A stretch of DNA of 64,000 bases from Verrucomicrobiia bacterium. GTDB taxonomy: Bacteria; Verrucomicrobiota; Verrucomicrobiia; Limisphaerales; Pedosphaeraceae. Under the pieces are notes generated by a model. It saw nothing but the letters and a program-made list of their open reading frames with translations. It did no database searches and was not told where the DNA came from. The stretch lies in assembly GCA_036268055.1 (NCBI GenBank), contig DATAUW010000001.1:124001-188000 (forward strand), written 5' to 3'. The position numbers and the translations under genes are program-made. Positions 29,047 to 40,035 of this stretch are shown here, in pieces (positions within the stretch are counted from its first letter, which is position 1; every line of letters begins with the position of its first letter).

Positions 29047-31833
29047 TTAAGGTTTGGTACGGAAAGCAGCGCCGGTTGAATCAATAAGTTTATTCACGCC
29101 GTCCAACGCTGTCTGCCGGTGTTCCAAAGCCCAGGCATCCGCCGGGTCTTTGGTTAATAGCTGGTCTATCAATTTGAGAGCCGGACCATAGGCTCCGGCA
29201 GAGATTTCCACTTCAGCCCGGCTTCGGAGGACTGAAAGATCACTTGGCTTTCGCTGTTCCCAGATGGTTATTAGCTGGCGCGCAAGGTCAGGGTTTTTTA
29301 ACTCCAAAGCGAACTGGCAATAGGCCTGGCACTCCGCGGCGGAAGTCTCGGGCGATGCCACCACCCGCTGCATATTGGCAAGACAATTTGTGCCCGCCCA
29401 GGGCGAGTCGCTTACGGAACGGGCGCTCAAATCCAATTCCGCACGTGTGGCAAGATATCGCGCAAGCCGCCCAAGGCCAGGCATCATCGAAGGAGAATCG
29501 GACGCCATTTGATATAATTGGCATTGCATCCGCATGAGCGCCAAATCAATGACACCCCGCGGCGGCTGCCGATTCTGGAGGAGCATGCCGCCCAGCAGAG
29601 GGATCAGTGCCTCCGGGTGATGCTGCCAACTGGATTTGATCTGTTTGACGGCGGTCACGGGGTTGCCCAAAAACGGAAGCAGCAAATCTCTCAGTCCGTC
29701 CGTAGCTTCCAGCACGCCCTGTTCAAGACACGGAAGCCGCGGCATCCGCAGATTTCCAGATAATTTCATCAAGGCTGGAGAACCCCCGGAGAGTGGTATA
29801 AAAGCAGCAGTAAATGGTTCAGCCTGAAGCCGGCTTAGATTTGTTTTACCCGCGGATTGATCTTTCAACAACGAGTCAAGATCGTAAAAAGTTGCCGTGT
29901 TGGCATAGACTTCACAGGCCAGATTAATCTGTTCCCAGGTATTTGAATTTACCTCGTTATGAAGGGGCTTAAGTTGATCCCGGGCGTCGGCCAGGCGGCC
30001 TTGCATGGCTAATTGGGCAGCCGTAAGAAAAATCGGAGAGGGATCGTCCGGATAGAGCACCTTGAAAACTGCGATATGATTGGACATCTCCTGGTGCCGC
30101 CCCAATAGAAATTCCAAACCCAGGCTGTGCCGGTGGGCGCCATGATGATAAGGATCAAGTTGGATAGCCTGATTGAAAAATTTGAGCGCTTCGGGCGTTG
30201 AATCCGCCAGCAACCCCCGGGCAAAAGCGTTGTCCGCCTCATTTAAATTATTCGTCAATGATTCGCGGACATGAAGCACTCCTTGATTAAAAGTTCGCGC
30301 ATCAAATAATTCATGCTCCCCCAGGCGCACCAGCGCCGCGCCGCGCTGGGAGCCTAAATCAGAACGCCGCATCAGGGCGTCCAATTCCATTTGCGCATGA
30401 CGCGGTTCGGTCAACACCGTCCACGCTTGCGCCCGTTGCAGGCCCAGAAAAATCGGATCCTTGAAACCCTCGGCCTCGGCCTCTCCCCATAATCGAAGAG
30501 CATCACGCCAGCGACCGCCGCGCGCGGCAAGTTCGGCGTCACGCAAGGAAGTGATTTGGCGGGCCGAATCCCGTTCGGTCTTCAACGCATAATCAATGGA
30601 AATTCCCAGTGAGGCGATAGCCACCAGGCAACTTCCCATGAGCACGAGAGGGACATTCCGCTGGGCCAGCTTTTGCAATTTCAAAAACGGCCCCGGACGC
30701 CGTGCCTGAACGGGGCGGACTTCAAGAACCGCGCGTATCTCATCGGCAAGCTCCATCATGGAGGAGTAACGCTTGTCAATATCTTGCGCCATTGCCTTGG
30801 CGCAAACCGCAGCCAGATCGCGGGAAACATTCGGCGCCACACTTCGAACCGGCGCAGGCGCGCCGCCTAAAACTAAATCACGCAACTGACTTGACGGCGG
30901 CAGTGACCCGCCTGCCTGCGAATAAGGCATCCGACCGGTAAGCAAAGCGTAAAGCATTACTCCCAGCGAATAAACTTCCGTCTGTGGACCTGCTTGCTTG
31001 GTTTCACCGCGTAAAATTTCCGGCGGCATGAAAGGGATGGTTATCGGCTGGCCGGTTTGACCAGTAGCAAGCGGTGAATTGGGGTCCGCCCACATGGATT
31101 CCCCCCGTTCGGTTTGAACTAATTCTTCCTTCAGGGGAAAAGGGAACACTTGGAAATCCTTTTGCGCGCTCTTCAGAACATGGGCCGATCCCCAGTCAAT
31201 GACACGCACATCACCAAATGAACCAACCAGGATATTCGCAGGCTTGAGGTCGCGATGAATGACTCCCCGGCTATGGGCATGTGCCATCACATCACAAACA
31301 TGCAGGAGAAGTTCCAAAGCTCGCGGAATGGTCCATTCGGAATTCTTCGAGTCATGCACTTTCGCCCATATATCACCCAAAGTAAGTCCCGGAAGAAGTT
31401 GCGTCGTGTAAAATGGACGCCCGTCTGGGTCCAGCCCCATATCAAATATCGGAAGTATGCCGGGATGCTGCAACTGGCTGGCAATCTGCGCTTCGGCCAG
31501 GAATCGGTGCAATGCGGAAGGAGATTCCAGAGCCTTATGCCCTAATCGTTTCATCGCGACCTGGCGGCGGAAATCAAAATCCCAGACCTTCCAGACGACG
31601 CCTTGCCCGCCTCCACCGATACGCTCTATGAGTTCGTATTTCTGGAAAAAATCGGGCCGCGCAATCAACCCGGGGATCAAAACTTGCGCCGGCGTATCGG
31701 ATGGCTCGGGCATCGGCTCAGCCGGCGTTGAATGCCCCCGCATACCCAGCGCCTCCCCGAACAAACATTTCGGGCAAACGCGGTACGGGTGATTCGCCTC
31801 AATCGGGCAGCCACAAGTATCGCACGTAATCAT
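29047..31833 (-). CDS. Membrane Ser/Thr protein kinase with zinc-ribbon and TPR-rich C-terminus
   Basis: 928 residues. An N-terminal zinc ribbon (C4, C7, C20, C23) precedes a PknB-type kinase domain (about 65-370): P-loop IGGGGQG, K95 in AMKRL, catalytic HRDLKPAN (193-200), activation segment start D213-W-G in place of DFG, and PPE. A membrane helix follows (about 395-418, PLVLMGSCLVAIASLGISI), then about 500 residues of helical TPR-like repeats (FARGLLADSTPEALKFFNQA; DPYHHGAHRHSLGLEFLLG), presumably extracytoplasmic. The ECF sigma gene lies 70 bp upstream, a pairing known in Verrucomicrobiota/Planctomycetota, so the kinase may control that sigma factor. Confidence 0.92.
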   Translation of the reverse strand: MITCDTCGCPIEANHPYRVCPKCLFGEALGMRGHSTPAEPMPEPSDTPAQVLIPGLIARPDFFQKYELIERIGGGGQGVVWKVWDFDFRRQVAMKRLGHKALESPSALHRFLAEAQIASQLQHPGILPIFDMGLDPDGRPFYTTQLLPGLTLGDIWAKVHDSKNSEWTIPRALELLLHVCDVMAHAHSRGVIHRDLKPANILVGSFGDVRVIDWGSAHVLKSAQKDFQVFPFPLKEELVQTERGESMWADPNSPLATGQTGQPITIPFMPPEILRGETKQAGPQTEVYSLGVMLYALLTGRMPYSQAGGSLPPSSQLRDLVLGGAPAPVRSVAPNVSRDLAAVCAKAMAQDIDKRYSSMMELADEIRAVLEVRPVQARRPGPFLKLQKLAQRNVPLVLMGSCLVAIASLGISIDYALKTERDSARQITSLRDAELAARGGRWRDALRLWGEAEAEGFKDPIFLGLQRAQAWTVLTEPRHAQMELDALMRRSDLGSQRGAALVRLGEHELFDARTFNQGVLHVRESLTNNLNEADNAFARGLLADSTPEALKFFNQAIQLDPYHHGAHRHSLGLEFLLGRHQEMSNHIAVFKVLYPDDPSPIFLTAAQLAMQGRLADARDQLKPLHNEVNSNTWEQINLACEVYANTATFYDLDSLLKDQSAGKTNLSRLQAEPFTAAFIPLSGGSPALMKLSGNLRMPRLPCLEQGVLEATDGLRDLLLPFLGNPVTAVKQIKSSWQHHPEALIPLLGGMLLQNRQPPRGVIDLALMRMQCQLYQMASDSPSMMPGLGRLARYLATRAELDLSARSVSDSPWAGTNCLANMQRVVASPETSAAECQAYCQFALELKNPDLARQLITIWEQRKPSDLSVLRSRAEVEISAGAYGPALKLIDQLLTKDPADAWALEHRQTALDGVNKLIDSTGAAFRTKP

Positions 31834-31903
31834 GAGACTCGCTATTCACGGGCCGCACCGGCACAGCGGCCCACACCTTTGATACGAGATTTAACTCCCA
31901 AGG

Positions 31904-32653
31904 TTACGTTAACGAGTCAGGAAAAAGGGAGAGCAGGTATTTTATTTCATCCTCGATTTCATCCTCGCCCGGGCCGGCATACTGGGCGACTTCCTTCCAG
32001 AGTTCTTTTCTTAATCGCGCGCGAAATTCGTGATACCCCTTTTTAAAGGAAGCAACGGTCATGTCCAGTTCCGCGGCTATTTCTTTTTGCGCCGCTTCGT
32101 CACCATCTCGCTCCTTTCGGACGAAGTAAGCCATGAACACTTCGGAATGCGTGGATCGTTTTGCGGCATTCTTGATGGCCTCAACCGCAAATAATTGATC
32201 GAACTCTCGTCCGAACTTTTTAAAAGCCGCCTGGTCGGCGCTGCCACTTGCGTCTCCTATGTCCTCAAAGGATACATGCTCGATCTTTCCTCCTGCTTTC
32301 TGGGTATGGGCGGCCCGCCATTGATCCTTGAGAAATGACCACAGGCAGACGGCTAGAAAGACGCGAAACTTTCTTTTATCATTGCGTTGAACATCGTGCA
32401 GCAAACTATCCCGTTCCTCCCAGCAACCAAGAATACGGCTGTGAAAAAAACTCTGCGTATAATCCTGGGCCCGGTCATGGCTGCACTTCCGCCGAAGAAA
32501 AAAATTATAGATCGCGTGCCAATACCGCTGGCAAAAAAGATCCAAGGCCATGCGGGCAGCTTTGTCATCCCCGTTTTGAATGACATCGAGGATAAGCGTC
32601 CATTGGGTCGTGGGAAAGCAATTTGGCACTACACTATCCTTAGGCTCGCTCAT
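31904..32653 (-). CDS. ECF-type RNA polymerase sigma factor linked to a Ser/Thr kinase
   Basis: About 249 residues from ATG 32653; an in-frame ATG at 32716 would add 21. Region 2 is visible around ALDLFCQRYWHAIYNFFLRR and AQDYTQSFFHSRIL, and region 4 as a helix-turn-helix EIAAELDMTVASFKKGYHEF. The acidic end (EDEIEDEIKYLLSLF) is the extra C-terminal tail typical of the kinase-associated ECF groups in PVC bacteria. It has no anti-sigma factor nearby; the downstream kinase probably takes over that role. Likely targets would include the adjacent secreted cassette, but I see no promoter consensus to prove that. Confidence 0.88.
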   Translation of the reverse strand: MSEPKDSVVPNCFPTTQWTLILDVIQNGDDKAARMALDLFCQRYWHAIYNFFLRRKCSHDRAQDYTQSFFHSRILGCWEERDSLLHDVQRNDKRKFRVFLAVCLWSFLKDQWRAAHTQKAGGKIEHVSFEDIGDASGSADQAAFKKFGREFDQLFAVEAIKNAAKRSTHSEVFMAYFVRKERDGDEAAQKEIAAELDMTVASFKKGYHEFRARLRKELWKEVAQYAGPGEDEIEDEIKYLLSLFPDSLT

Positions 32654-32780
32654 AGGATTAATGATGGATGAAAAAGATGCGCATGTCGGACCTTCTTTCG
32701 CAAGGACAATGTTCAACCTTCCAACGTATCGAGATCAGGCAAACAAGATTTCGCGGGCGTATATAAACCGGTTGAATAAT

Positions 32781-32870
32781 TGGCGGAAGGGGAGGGATTC
32801 GAACCCCCGGTGACGCAAGCGCCACGGCAGTTTAGTAAACTGCAGCTTTAAACCACTCAGCCACCCTTCC
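32781..32870 (-). tRNA. tRNA-Ser with anticodon ACU
   Basis: 90 nt on the minus strand, including an encoded CCA at 32783-32781. The acceptor stem GGAAGGG/CCCTTCC, D arm GCTGAGTGGTTTAAAGC, anticodon stem GCAGT/ACTGC, T arm GGGGG-TTCGAAT-CCCTC and a long variable arm (about 18 nt, self-pairing GTGGCGC/GCGTCAC) all fold. The long arm plus G73 mark it as tRNA-Ser. The anticodon loop is TTACTAA, so the anticodon (32836-32834) is ACU rather than the usual GCU for AGC/AGU codons. All else in the loop matches the expected GCU tRNA, so a single G34-to-A change is the simplest reading. Confidence 0.9.
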
Positions 32871-32966
32871 ACACATTTTTACTGTCCTTGCTCTTCATTA
32901 TGGCTTCGCTGATTTAGGAGGCAAGCAGGTTCTTTGAGTTCGCGCTCATGACGCCGCCCACTCCAC

Positions 32967-33626
32967 CTATTTGAACAGGCCCAGCAGGAAGCCCAGCACA
33001 AATAACGCAATACTCGCACCCGCGATGACCACTTGCGTCACCGAACAGATTTGCATGATGACTTCGCCGCGCTCGCGGCCTTCGTCGGCATTGTATTTCA
33101 TCACCCGCTCAGCGGTGGATTTATAGACGCGGTACGACGGGACCAATGATGTCTTAAAAAGTTCGCGGGCTTGGGCTTCTTCGCGTTGATCCAGTAAAGC
33201 CAGTGTTTGCTTACGAACTTCCATATACACGCGCCGCGAACGCAGCAACGAATTATAATTGGCCAGATCCTCCGCGGAAAATACCGAACGCGCGTAGGCC
33301 GCGATGGACGAATTCACTTGTTGATTGTAAGCCGCGCTTTCGCTCACATAACGCTCGCGCTCGGTGGGAGAATCGCTCGTCAGCGCCAGCACAGTCCGAT
33401 TGAAACCTTCGACCAGATTGGCATTGGCAAGACTCGAATCGCTCAACCCCGCCAGCGTGTCGTACACGATCCAGCGCGCATTGTTTTTGAGATATTCAAT
33501 GCTGAGGAAACCCGCCGTGCCGATGAGGCATATCAATACCAACCCAGCCGCCAATCCCCGCGCGGGAAAATTCCGCCGGGACATTTTTCTGACCACAAAG
33601 GGAAGCGATTGAGAGCCGCTTGACAT
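32967..33626 (-). CDS. Two-helix membrane protein with MCP-type four-helix-bundle sensor, no output domain
   Basis: About 219 residues from ATG 33626. TM1 (RGLAAGLVLICLIGTAGFLS) is followed by about 140 residues of helical periplasmic sequence with the 4HB_MCP look (LNSSL-like turns, YVSESAAYNQQVNSSIAAYA, SLLRSRRVYMEVRKQTLALL), then TM2 (QVVIAGASIALFVLGFLLGLF) right at the C-terminus. It lacks HAMP, kinase or MCP signalling domains. It therefore looks like a free-standing ligand-binding or membrane-stress module. GGAGGT directly abuts the ATG at 33626, which is too close for an ideal ribosome site; ATG 33584 is the alternative. Confidence 0.8.
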   Translation of the reverse strand: MSSGSQSLPFVVRKMSRRNFPARGLAAGLVLICLIGTAGFLSIEYLKNNARWIVYDTLAGLSDSSLANANLVEGFNRTVLALTSDSPTERERYVSESAAYNQQVNSSIAAYARSVFSAEDLANYNSLLRSRRVYMEVRKQTLALLDQREEAQARELFKTSLVPSYRVYKSTAERVMKYNADEGRERGEVIMQICSVTQVVIAGASIALFVLGFLLGLFK

Positions 33627-33694
33627 ACCTCCAGCGATGCTTGCCCGAACCTTCGCAAAATGCAAGCTCGCTACATGTCCACGTGCGGCAGAAT

Positions 33695-33898
33695 TTACTC
33701 ATGTTTCCGATCATTGGGCCGGTCAACTGAGAAAGCTTTGCGCGCGCGGCGAAAAGCTTTTTTGGCCTCGGCGCGGCGTTTCGCATCCCGCGCATCTGCA
33801 ACGAATATCGCGATAAAAAAACCTCCGGCCAGCAAGCCCAGCAAGGCGCAGACAGCCAGCAAAACCAAATCCGTGGTGCTCCAAATGATGGCGGTCAT
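33695..33898 (-). CDS. Small single-pass membrane protein with basic tail
   Basis: 67 residues from ATG 33898. One hydrophobic helix (TTDLVLLAVCALLGLLAGGFFIAIFV) is followed by a Lys/Arg-rich cytoplasmic tail (KRRAEAKKAFRRARKAF). No family is recognised. Gene-like features are the well-placed membrane helix and positive-inside charge; there is no Shine-Dalgarno. It lies 69 bp from the sensor-like gene on the same strand. It is small, so a chance ORF cannot be ruled out. Confidence 0.5.
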   Translation of the reverse strand: MTAIIWSTTDLVLLAVCALLGLLAGGFFIAIFVADARDAKRRAEAKKAFRRARKAFSVDRPNDRKHE

Positions 33899-34013
33899 CA
33901 ATCCGAATAAAAATGACCGGCATCACCCGATGCCGGCCACTCTTACCATCGGAACACAAATAAGATGCGCGGGCGAAAAGATTGTTCCCGAAAATATCGC
34001 GAAAAAAAACGGC

Positions 34014-35216
34014 TTAAAGCTGCTCCGGCTTGGTCAGCAACGCCGCGATCCGCGCCAGCAGTCGCCCCGCCGCGCCGCCGTCCAGCACGCGATGATCGAA
34101 ACTAAGCGTCAAGTTCGCCTCCATGACCGGCACAAATTGGCCTTTCGCCGCGTCCCAGCTTGGCACAAGCCGACCCGCGCCCATGCCCAGCACGAGCGTT
34201 TGTTCCGGCAGCGGAATCGGCGTGGCCCAAGTCAGGCCGAACGTACCGAAGTTAGTGACGGTCGCAATCGAACCGCCGGTCGCATCGGCGGGCAAACGCC
34301 GTTGCCGCGCAAGTTCAACCAATTCATTGTAACGCCCGACCATTTCCTTGAGCGAGCGTTTGTCGGCGTTGCGAATCACCGGAACCAGCACACCGTCCTC
34401 AGCTTCCACAGCAAAGCCCACATCAATCGCCGATGGATGAACAATTTTATTGCCAACCAACCGTCCCGCCGGCGCGCTGTTTTCCGCAAGGGCGAGCGCC
34501 AATGCGCGCATCGCGTAAAGCGCAGGGCCGGGTTTGGGATCGGAACTTTTACGATGCGCCAGCACCGGGTCAAGGCACACAGGCAGCGCGACGGTCGCGA
34601 TGGGCCGCGTCCAACTGCGCCGCATGGCATCGGCCACGGCCACGCGCATCGTCGAAGCCGAACTCAATTTATTGCGCTCGAGGTTGACGAGAAATTTTTC
34701 AAAATCCTGGATCGTCAATCGTCCCGCCGCGCCGCTGCCCGCAATCCCTGAAAGGTCCGCTGCGTGCAGCCCCAACTCCGCCATGCGCGCTTTCATGCGT
34801 GGCGACATATAACTCGCGCCCGCCGCGTTCGCTGGGACGGGCAAGCCGCGCACCGTCGGCTCCACGTCGTGCGCCTTGCCGTCAGCGGTGGATTTGCCGA
34901 CATTTCCCGCCGCGTCGCCATTGCCCTGGATGGATTGCACCGGCTGGTCGAGTCCCAAACGCTCCATGTTTTCCTGGCTGACTTCAAGATAACCCAGCAC
35001 GGCGCCGACGACATAACTTTCGTTGAGCTTGACGAGCAATTTTTCAATCCGCCCCGCGCACGGTGACGAGACATTCATCGTCGCTTTGTTTGTCTCGACT
35101 TCAAACACATCCTGATCGGCTTCCACTTCGTCGCCGGGCTTGACGAGTAATTGCACGATGGTGGCTTCGGCGATGGATTCGCCGAGTTGCGGCATGATGA
35201 TGGGTATCTGCGGCAT
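34014..35216 (-). CDS. pdhC: Dihydrolipoamide acyltransferase (E2) of the pyruvate dehydrogenase complex
   Basis: 400-residue E2 core of a 2-oxoacid dehydrogenase complex, cytoplasmic. It has one N-terminal lipoyl domain (about 1-78; lipoyl-Lys in VETNKATM, where ETDKA is more usual), a peripheral-subunit-binding domain (about 130-165, YMSPRMKARMAELGLHAADL) and a catalytic domain with the active-site DHRVLDGG near the end. A single lipoyl domain is on the short side. It follows E1 beta by 3 bp. No E3 (lipoamide dehydrogenase) gene is in the window. Substrate could be pyruvate or another 2-oxoacid; acetyl transfer is inferred from the E1 neighbours. Confidence 0.93.
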   Translation of the reverse strand: MPQIPIIMPQLGESIAEATIVQLLVKPGDEVEADQDVFEVETNKATMNVSSPCAGRIEKLLVKLNESYVVGAVLGYLEVSQENMERLGLDQPVQSIQGNGDAAGNVGKSTADGKAHDVEPTVRGLPVPANAAGASYMSPRMKARMAELGLHAADLSGIAGSGAAGRLTIQDFEKFLVNLERNKLSSASTMRVAVADAMRRSWTRPIATVALPVCLDPVLAHRKSSDPKPGPALYAMRALALALAENSAPAGRLVGNKIVHPSAIDVGFAVEAEDGVLVPVIRNADKRSLKEMVGRYNELVELARQRRLPADATGGSIATVTNFGTFGLTWATPIPLPEQTLVLGMGAGRLVPSWDAAKGQFVPVMEANLTLSFDHRVLDGGAAGRLLARIAALLTKPEQL

Positions 35217-35219
35217 AGG

Positions 35220-36185
35220 TCAAAGTCGAATCAGGTTGCGGGCGGCGATGGCGATGCTTTGGGTGGTGGGACGATGCACGGCCCATAAACTCGGATGATA
35301 CGGCACGGGAGTGTCTTTGGCGTTGAGGCGTTGCGGCGGCGCGTCGAGCAGGCCAAAACCTTCCGTTGCTACGCGTGCGATCACTTCCGCCGTCACCCCG
35401 CCCCACGGCCACGCTTCACCGACGCAAAGCAAGCGTCCCGTGCGCGCGACCGATGCCATCACGGTATCGGTATCCAGCGGTTTGACCGAACGCAAATCAA
35501 CGACTTCGACTTCCATGCCTTCCGTCGCCAATTCTTCCGCCACCGCCAGCGCATCGTGAACCATCGCACTATAAGCCACGATAGTCATGTCACGCCCCGG
35601 TCGCGCGATGCGCGCTTTGCCCGTGGGCATCGCCTCGGTCGGCAGATGTTCCGCCTTCAAGTGATTATAAAGATGTTTGTGCTCGCAAAAAATCACCGGG
35701 TCATCAATCGCCACCGCTTCAAGCAACATGCTATACGCGTCTTCAACCGTTGCCGGAGTCATCACGACTAGGCCGGGATAATGCGCGTAAATCGCCTCAA
35801 GACTTTGGCTGTGGTACGGCCCGCCGCCCGCGATTCCGCCGCTCGGCAATCGTATGGTAATCGGACAAGGCACATTCGTGCGCCAGTAAAATGCCGCGGC
35901 GTTATTAACAATTTGATTGAACCCCGGCAGCGAAAAATCCGCATACTGCATTTCCACGATCGGACGCATGCCGCCAATCGCCGCTCCAATCGCCGCGCCA
36001 ACCATCGCGTCTTCGCTGATGGGCGAATCGAGAACGCGCCCCGGATATTCGCGCGCGAGATTTTTCGTGGCCTTGAATGCGCCGCCGAACGCGCCCACGT
36101 CCTGCCCGTAAATGAACACGCGCGGATCATCGGCAAGCGCCTTGGCTTGCGCCGCGCGAATGGCTTCGAGATAGGTGATGCTCAC
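35220..36185 (-). CDS. pdhB: 2-oxoacid/pyruvate dehydrogenase E1 component, beta subunit
   Basis: 321 residues from the GTG at 36185, which overlaps the E1 alpha stop as GTGA. An upstream in-frame ATG at 36230 would force a 49-bp overlap and is not needed. Family features are VFIYGQDVGAFGG, SPISEDAMVGAAIGAA, MQYADFSLPGFNQIVNNAA and the C-terminal transketolase-like domain (VVDLRSVKPLDTDTVMAS). It pairs with the alpha subunit to make the thiamine-diphosphate heterotetramer that decarboxylates the oxoacid and loads the E2 lipoyl arm. The order alpha-beta-E2 is standard. Confidence 0.95.
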   Translation of the reverse strand: MSITYLEAIRAAQAKALADDPRVFIYGQDVGAFGGAFKATKNLAREYPGRVLDSPISEDAMVGAAIGAAIGGMRPIVEMQYADFSLPGFNQIVNNAAAFYWRTNVPCPITIRLPSGGIAGGGPYHSQSLEAIYAHYPGLVVMTPATVEDAYSMLLEAVAIDDPVIFCEHKHLYNHLKAEHLPTEAMPTGKARIARPGRDMTIVAYSAMVHDALAVAEELATEGMEVEVVDLRSVKPLDTDTVMASVARTGRLLCVGEAWPWGGVTAEVIARVATEGFGLLDAPPQRLNAKDTPVPYHPSLWAVHRPTTQSIAIAARNLIRL

Positions 36186-37225
36186 TGGTTCTGGCCCTCG
36201 ATAAGATGCCGCGAAGAGAGCGCGCTCCAATCTTCGCTGTATGGGTCCGGCCCCGCTTCCCGGCGGACGGTGGCAAGCGCCTCCTCGATTTCATGCACAC
36301 ACTCATTGCGCCACGCATCCAGCAGCGTTTGGTCTGCCCAATCTTCTTTCAGCAAATGCTCCTCCGCCAGCTTCAGGCAATCGCGCCCGTAACCCACCGT
36401 TCTCAACAGTGGATCAATGTAATTGGAATCATCATGTTCGCCGTGACCGCAAAGGCGAAGCAGTCGTCCGACGATTAGTTGCGGGCCATTTCCGCGGCGC
36501 GCGGATTCAATCGCCTCACCCACGATTTTCAAACAGGCCGTCAAATCATTGCCATCGAACGAATGGCCTTGCACGCCGTAGCCCACGGCGCGATCCACTA
36601 AATCTTCACAGGCGAATTGTCGCGAGGTGGGCGTCGAATAAGCATATTGATTATTCGCCACCATGAGCACGAGCGGAAGTTTTTCGATGGCCGCCTGGTT
36701 GAGCCCCTCGTGAAACGCTCCCGTCGAAGTCGCGCCATCGCCCAGACACGCGACGCCAACCGTGCCTTTGATTTTTTTGAACCGATGCGCCAGCAACGCG
36801 CCGTTCACCACTGAAACCATCGCGCCCAGATGGCTCACCATCGGTAAATAACCGGCGCGCGGGTTGCCACGATGAACATTCCCATCACGACCGCGCATCG
36901 GCCCGGCAGCCGAACCAAGGTAAGTGCGGATGGCATCGAAAATCGTTTCGCCAAAAGCCAGTCGCCCCGCGGCATCGCGAATGAGCGGCGCAAAGATGTC
37001 CCCCTGCCGCAAATTCAACCCAGCCGCCACACTGAAAGCCTCCTGCCCGCGCCCCAGGAACACGCCGCCGGCGATTTTGCCCGTTCGATAAAGGCTCGCG
37101 AATTTATCGTCCAAAACGCGCGCCAGCAACATACCACGGTAAGCTTTCAGGTATGTATCGCGGAAGGAGGAGACTTCGCCAATAGTTTGAGCCATGTAGG
37201 GAAATTTATGCGCCTTTTCTGCCAT
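36182..37225 (-). CDS. pdhA: 2-oxoacid/pyruvate dehydrogenase E1 component, alpha subunit
   Basis: 347 residues from ATG 37225. The thiamine-diphosphate and Mg2+ site is clear: GDGATSTGAFHEGLNQAA and LMVANNQYAYSTP, together with VFLGRGQEAFSVAAGLNL near the N-terminus and RLLRLCGHGEHDD in the phosphorylation-loop region. It is the first gene of the three-gene E1 alpha-E1 beta-E2 operon. The last residues of a small upstream ORF overlap its start. It is cytoplasmic and supplies acetyl-CoA from pyruvate, if the substrate assignment holds. Confidence 0.95.
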   Translation of the reverse strand: MAEKAHKFPYMAQTIGEVSSFRDTYLKAYRGMLLARVLDDKFASLYRTGKIAGGVFLGRGQEAFSVAAGLNLRQGDIFAPLIRDAAGRLAFGETIFDAIRTYLGSAAGPMRGRDGNVHRGNPRAGYLPMVSHLGAMVSVVNGALLAHRFKKIKGTVGVACLGDGATSTGAFHEGLNQAAIEKLPLVLMVANNQYAYSTPTSRQFACEDLVDRAVGYGVQGHSFDGNDLTACLKIVGEAIESARRGNGPQLIVGRLLRLCGHGEHDDSNYIDPLLRTVGYGRDCLKLAEEHLLKEDWADQTLLDAWRNECVHEIEEALATVRREAGPDPYSEDWSALSSRHLIEGQNQ

Positions 37226-37445
37226 GATGCAATATTTCTTTGAAGCTCCGCCGCAGTTGAACGGAGCTAATTGCCCCGATTATGCCATGCTCGACCAGCG
37301 TGTCTAACAATTCGCAGCTCCGTGACCGATAATAGGTCAGAAATTGAGCAAGAGCCAATGCCCAATGATCATCGAAAAAATTGGGTAAACCTGAATTGTC
37401 CCAAAAACGCCGAAGTTCGCTTGGCTGCGCGACTTGGGCATTCAT
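37206..37445 (-). CDS. Possible small hypothetical protein upstream of pdhA
   Basis: 79 residues from ATG 37445 (MNAQVAQPSELRRFWDNSG); an in-frame start at 37520 is possible. The sequence is non-repetitive, with mixed helical character (ALALAQFLTYYRSRSCELLD; LRRSFKEILHHGRKGA). It overlaps pdhA by 20 bp, as a leader gene might. I recognise no family, and only length and overlap support it. It may be spurious, with the region serving as the divergent promoter zone between pdhA and the histidine kinase. Confidence 0.35.
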   Translation of the reverse strand: MNAQVAQPSELRRFWDNSGLPNFFDDHWALALAQFLTYYRSRSCELLDTLVEHGIIGAISSVQLRRSFKEILHHGRKGA

Positions 37446-37550
37446 TTTAAAATGAAATTTGCCTTTCCCATTTATTGGTGTTGAATGTGCTAAATACCTG
37501 GAAGGTAATTGACGATACATACGTCAAATGGACATCGAAATTGCCGTTTT

Positions 37551-40034
<2,484 letters not shown>

Positions 40035-40035
40035 C

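Noticed and set aside
36186-36230. ATG at 36230 as the E1 beta start
   Set aside because: It would overlap pdhA by 49 bp and add residues with no family match; GTG 36185 gives a GTGA overlap and the expected N-terminus.
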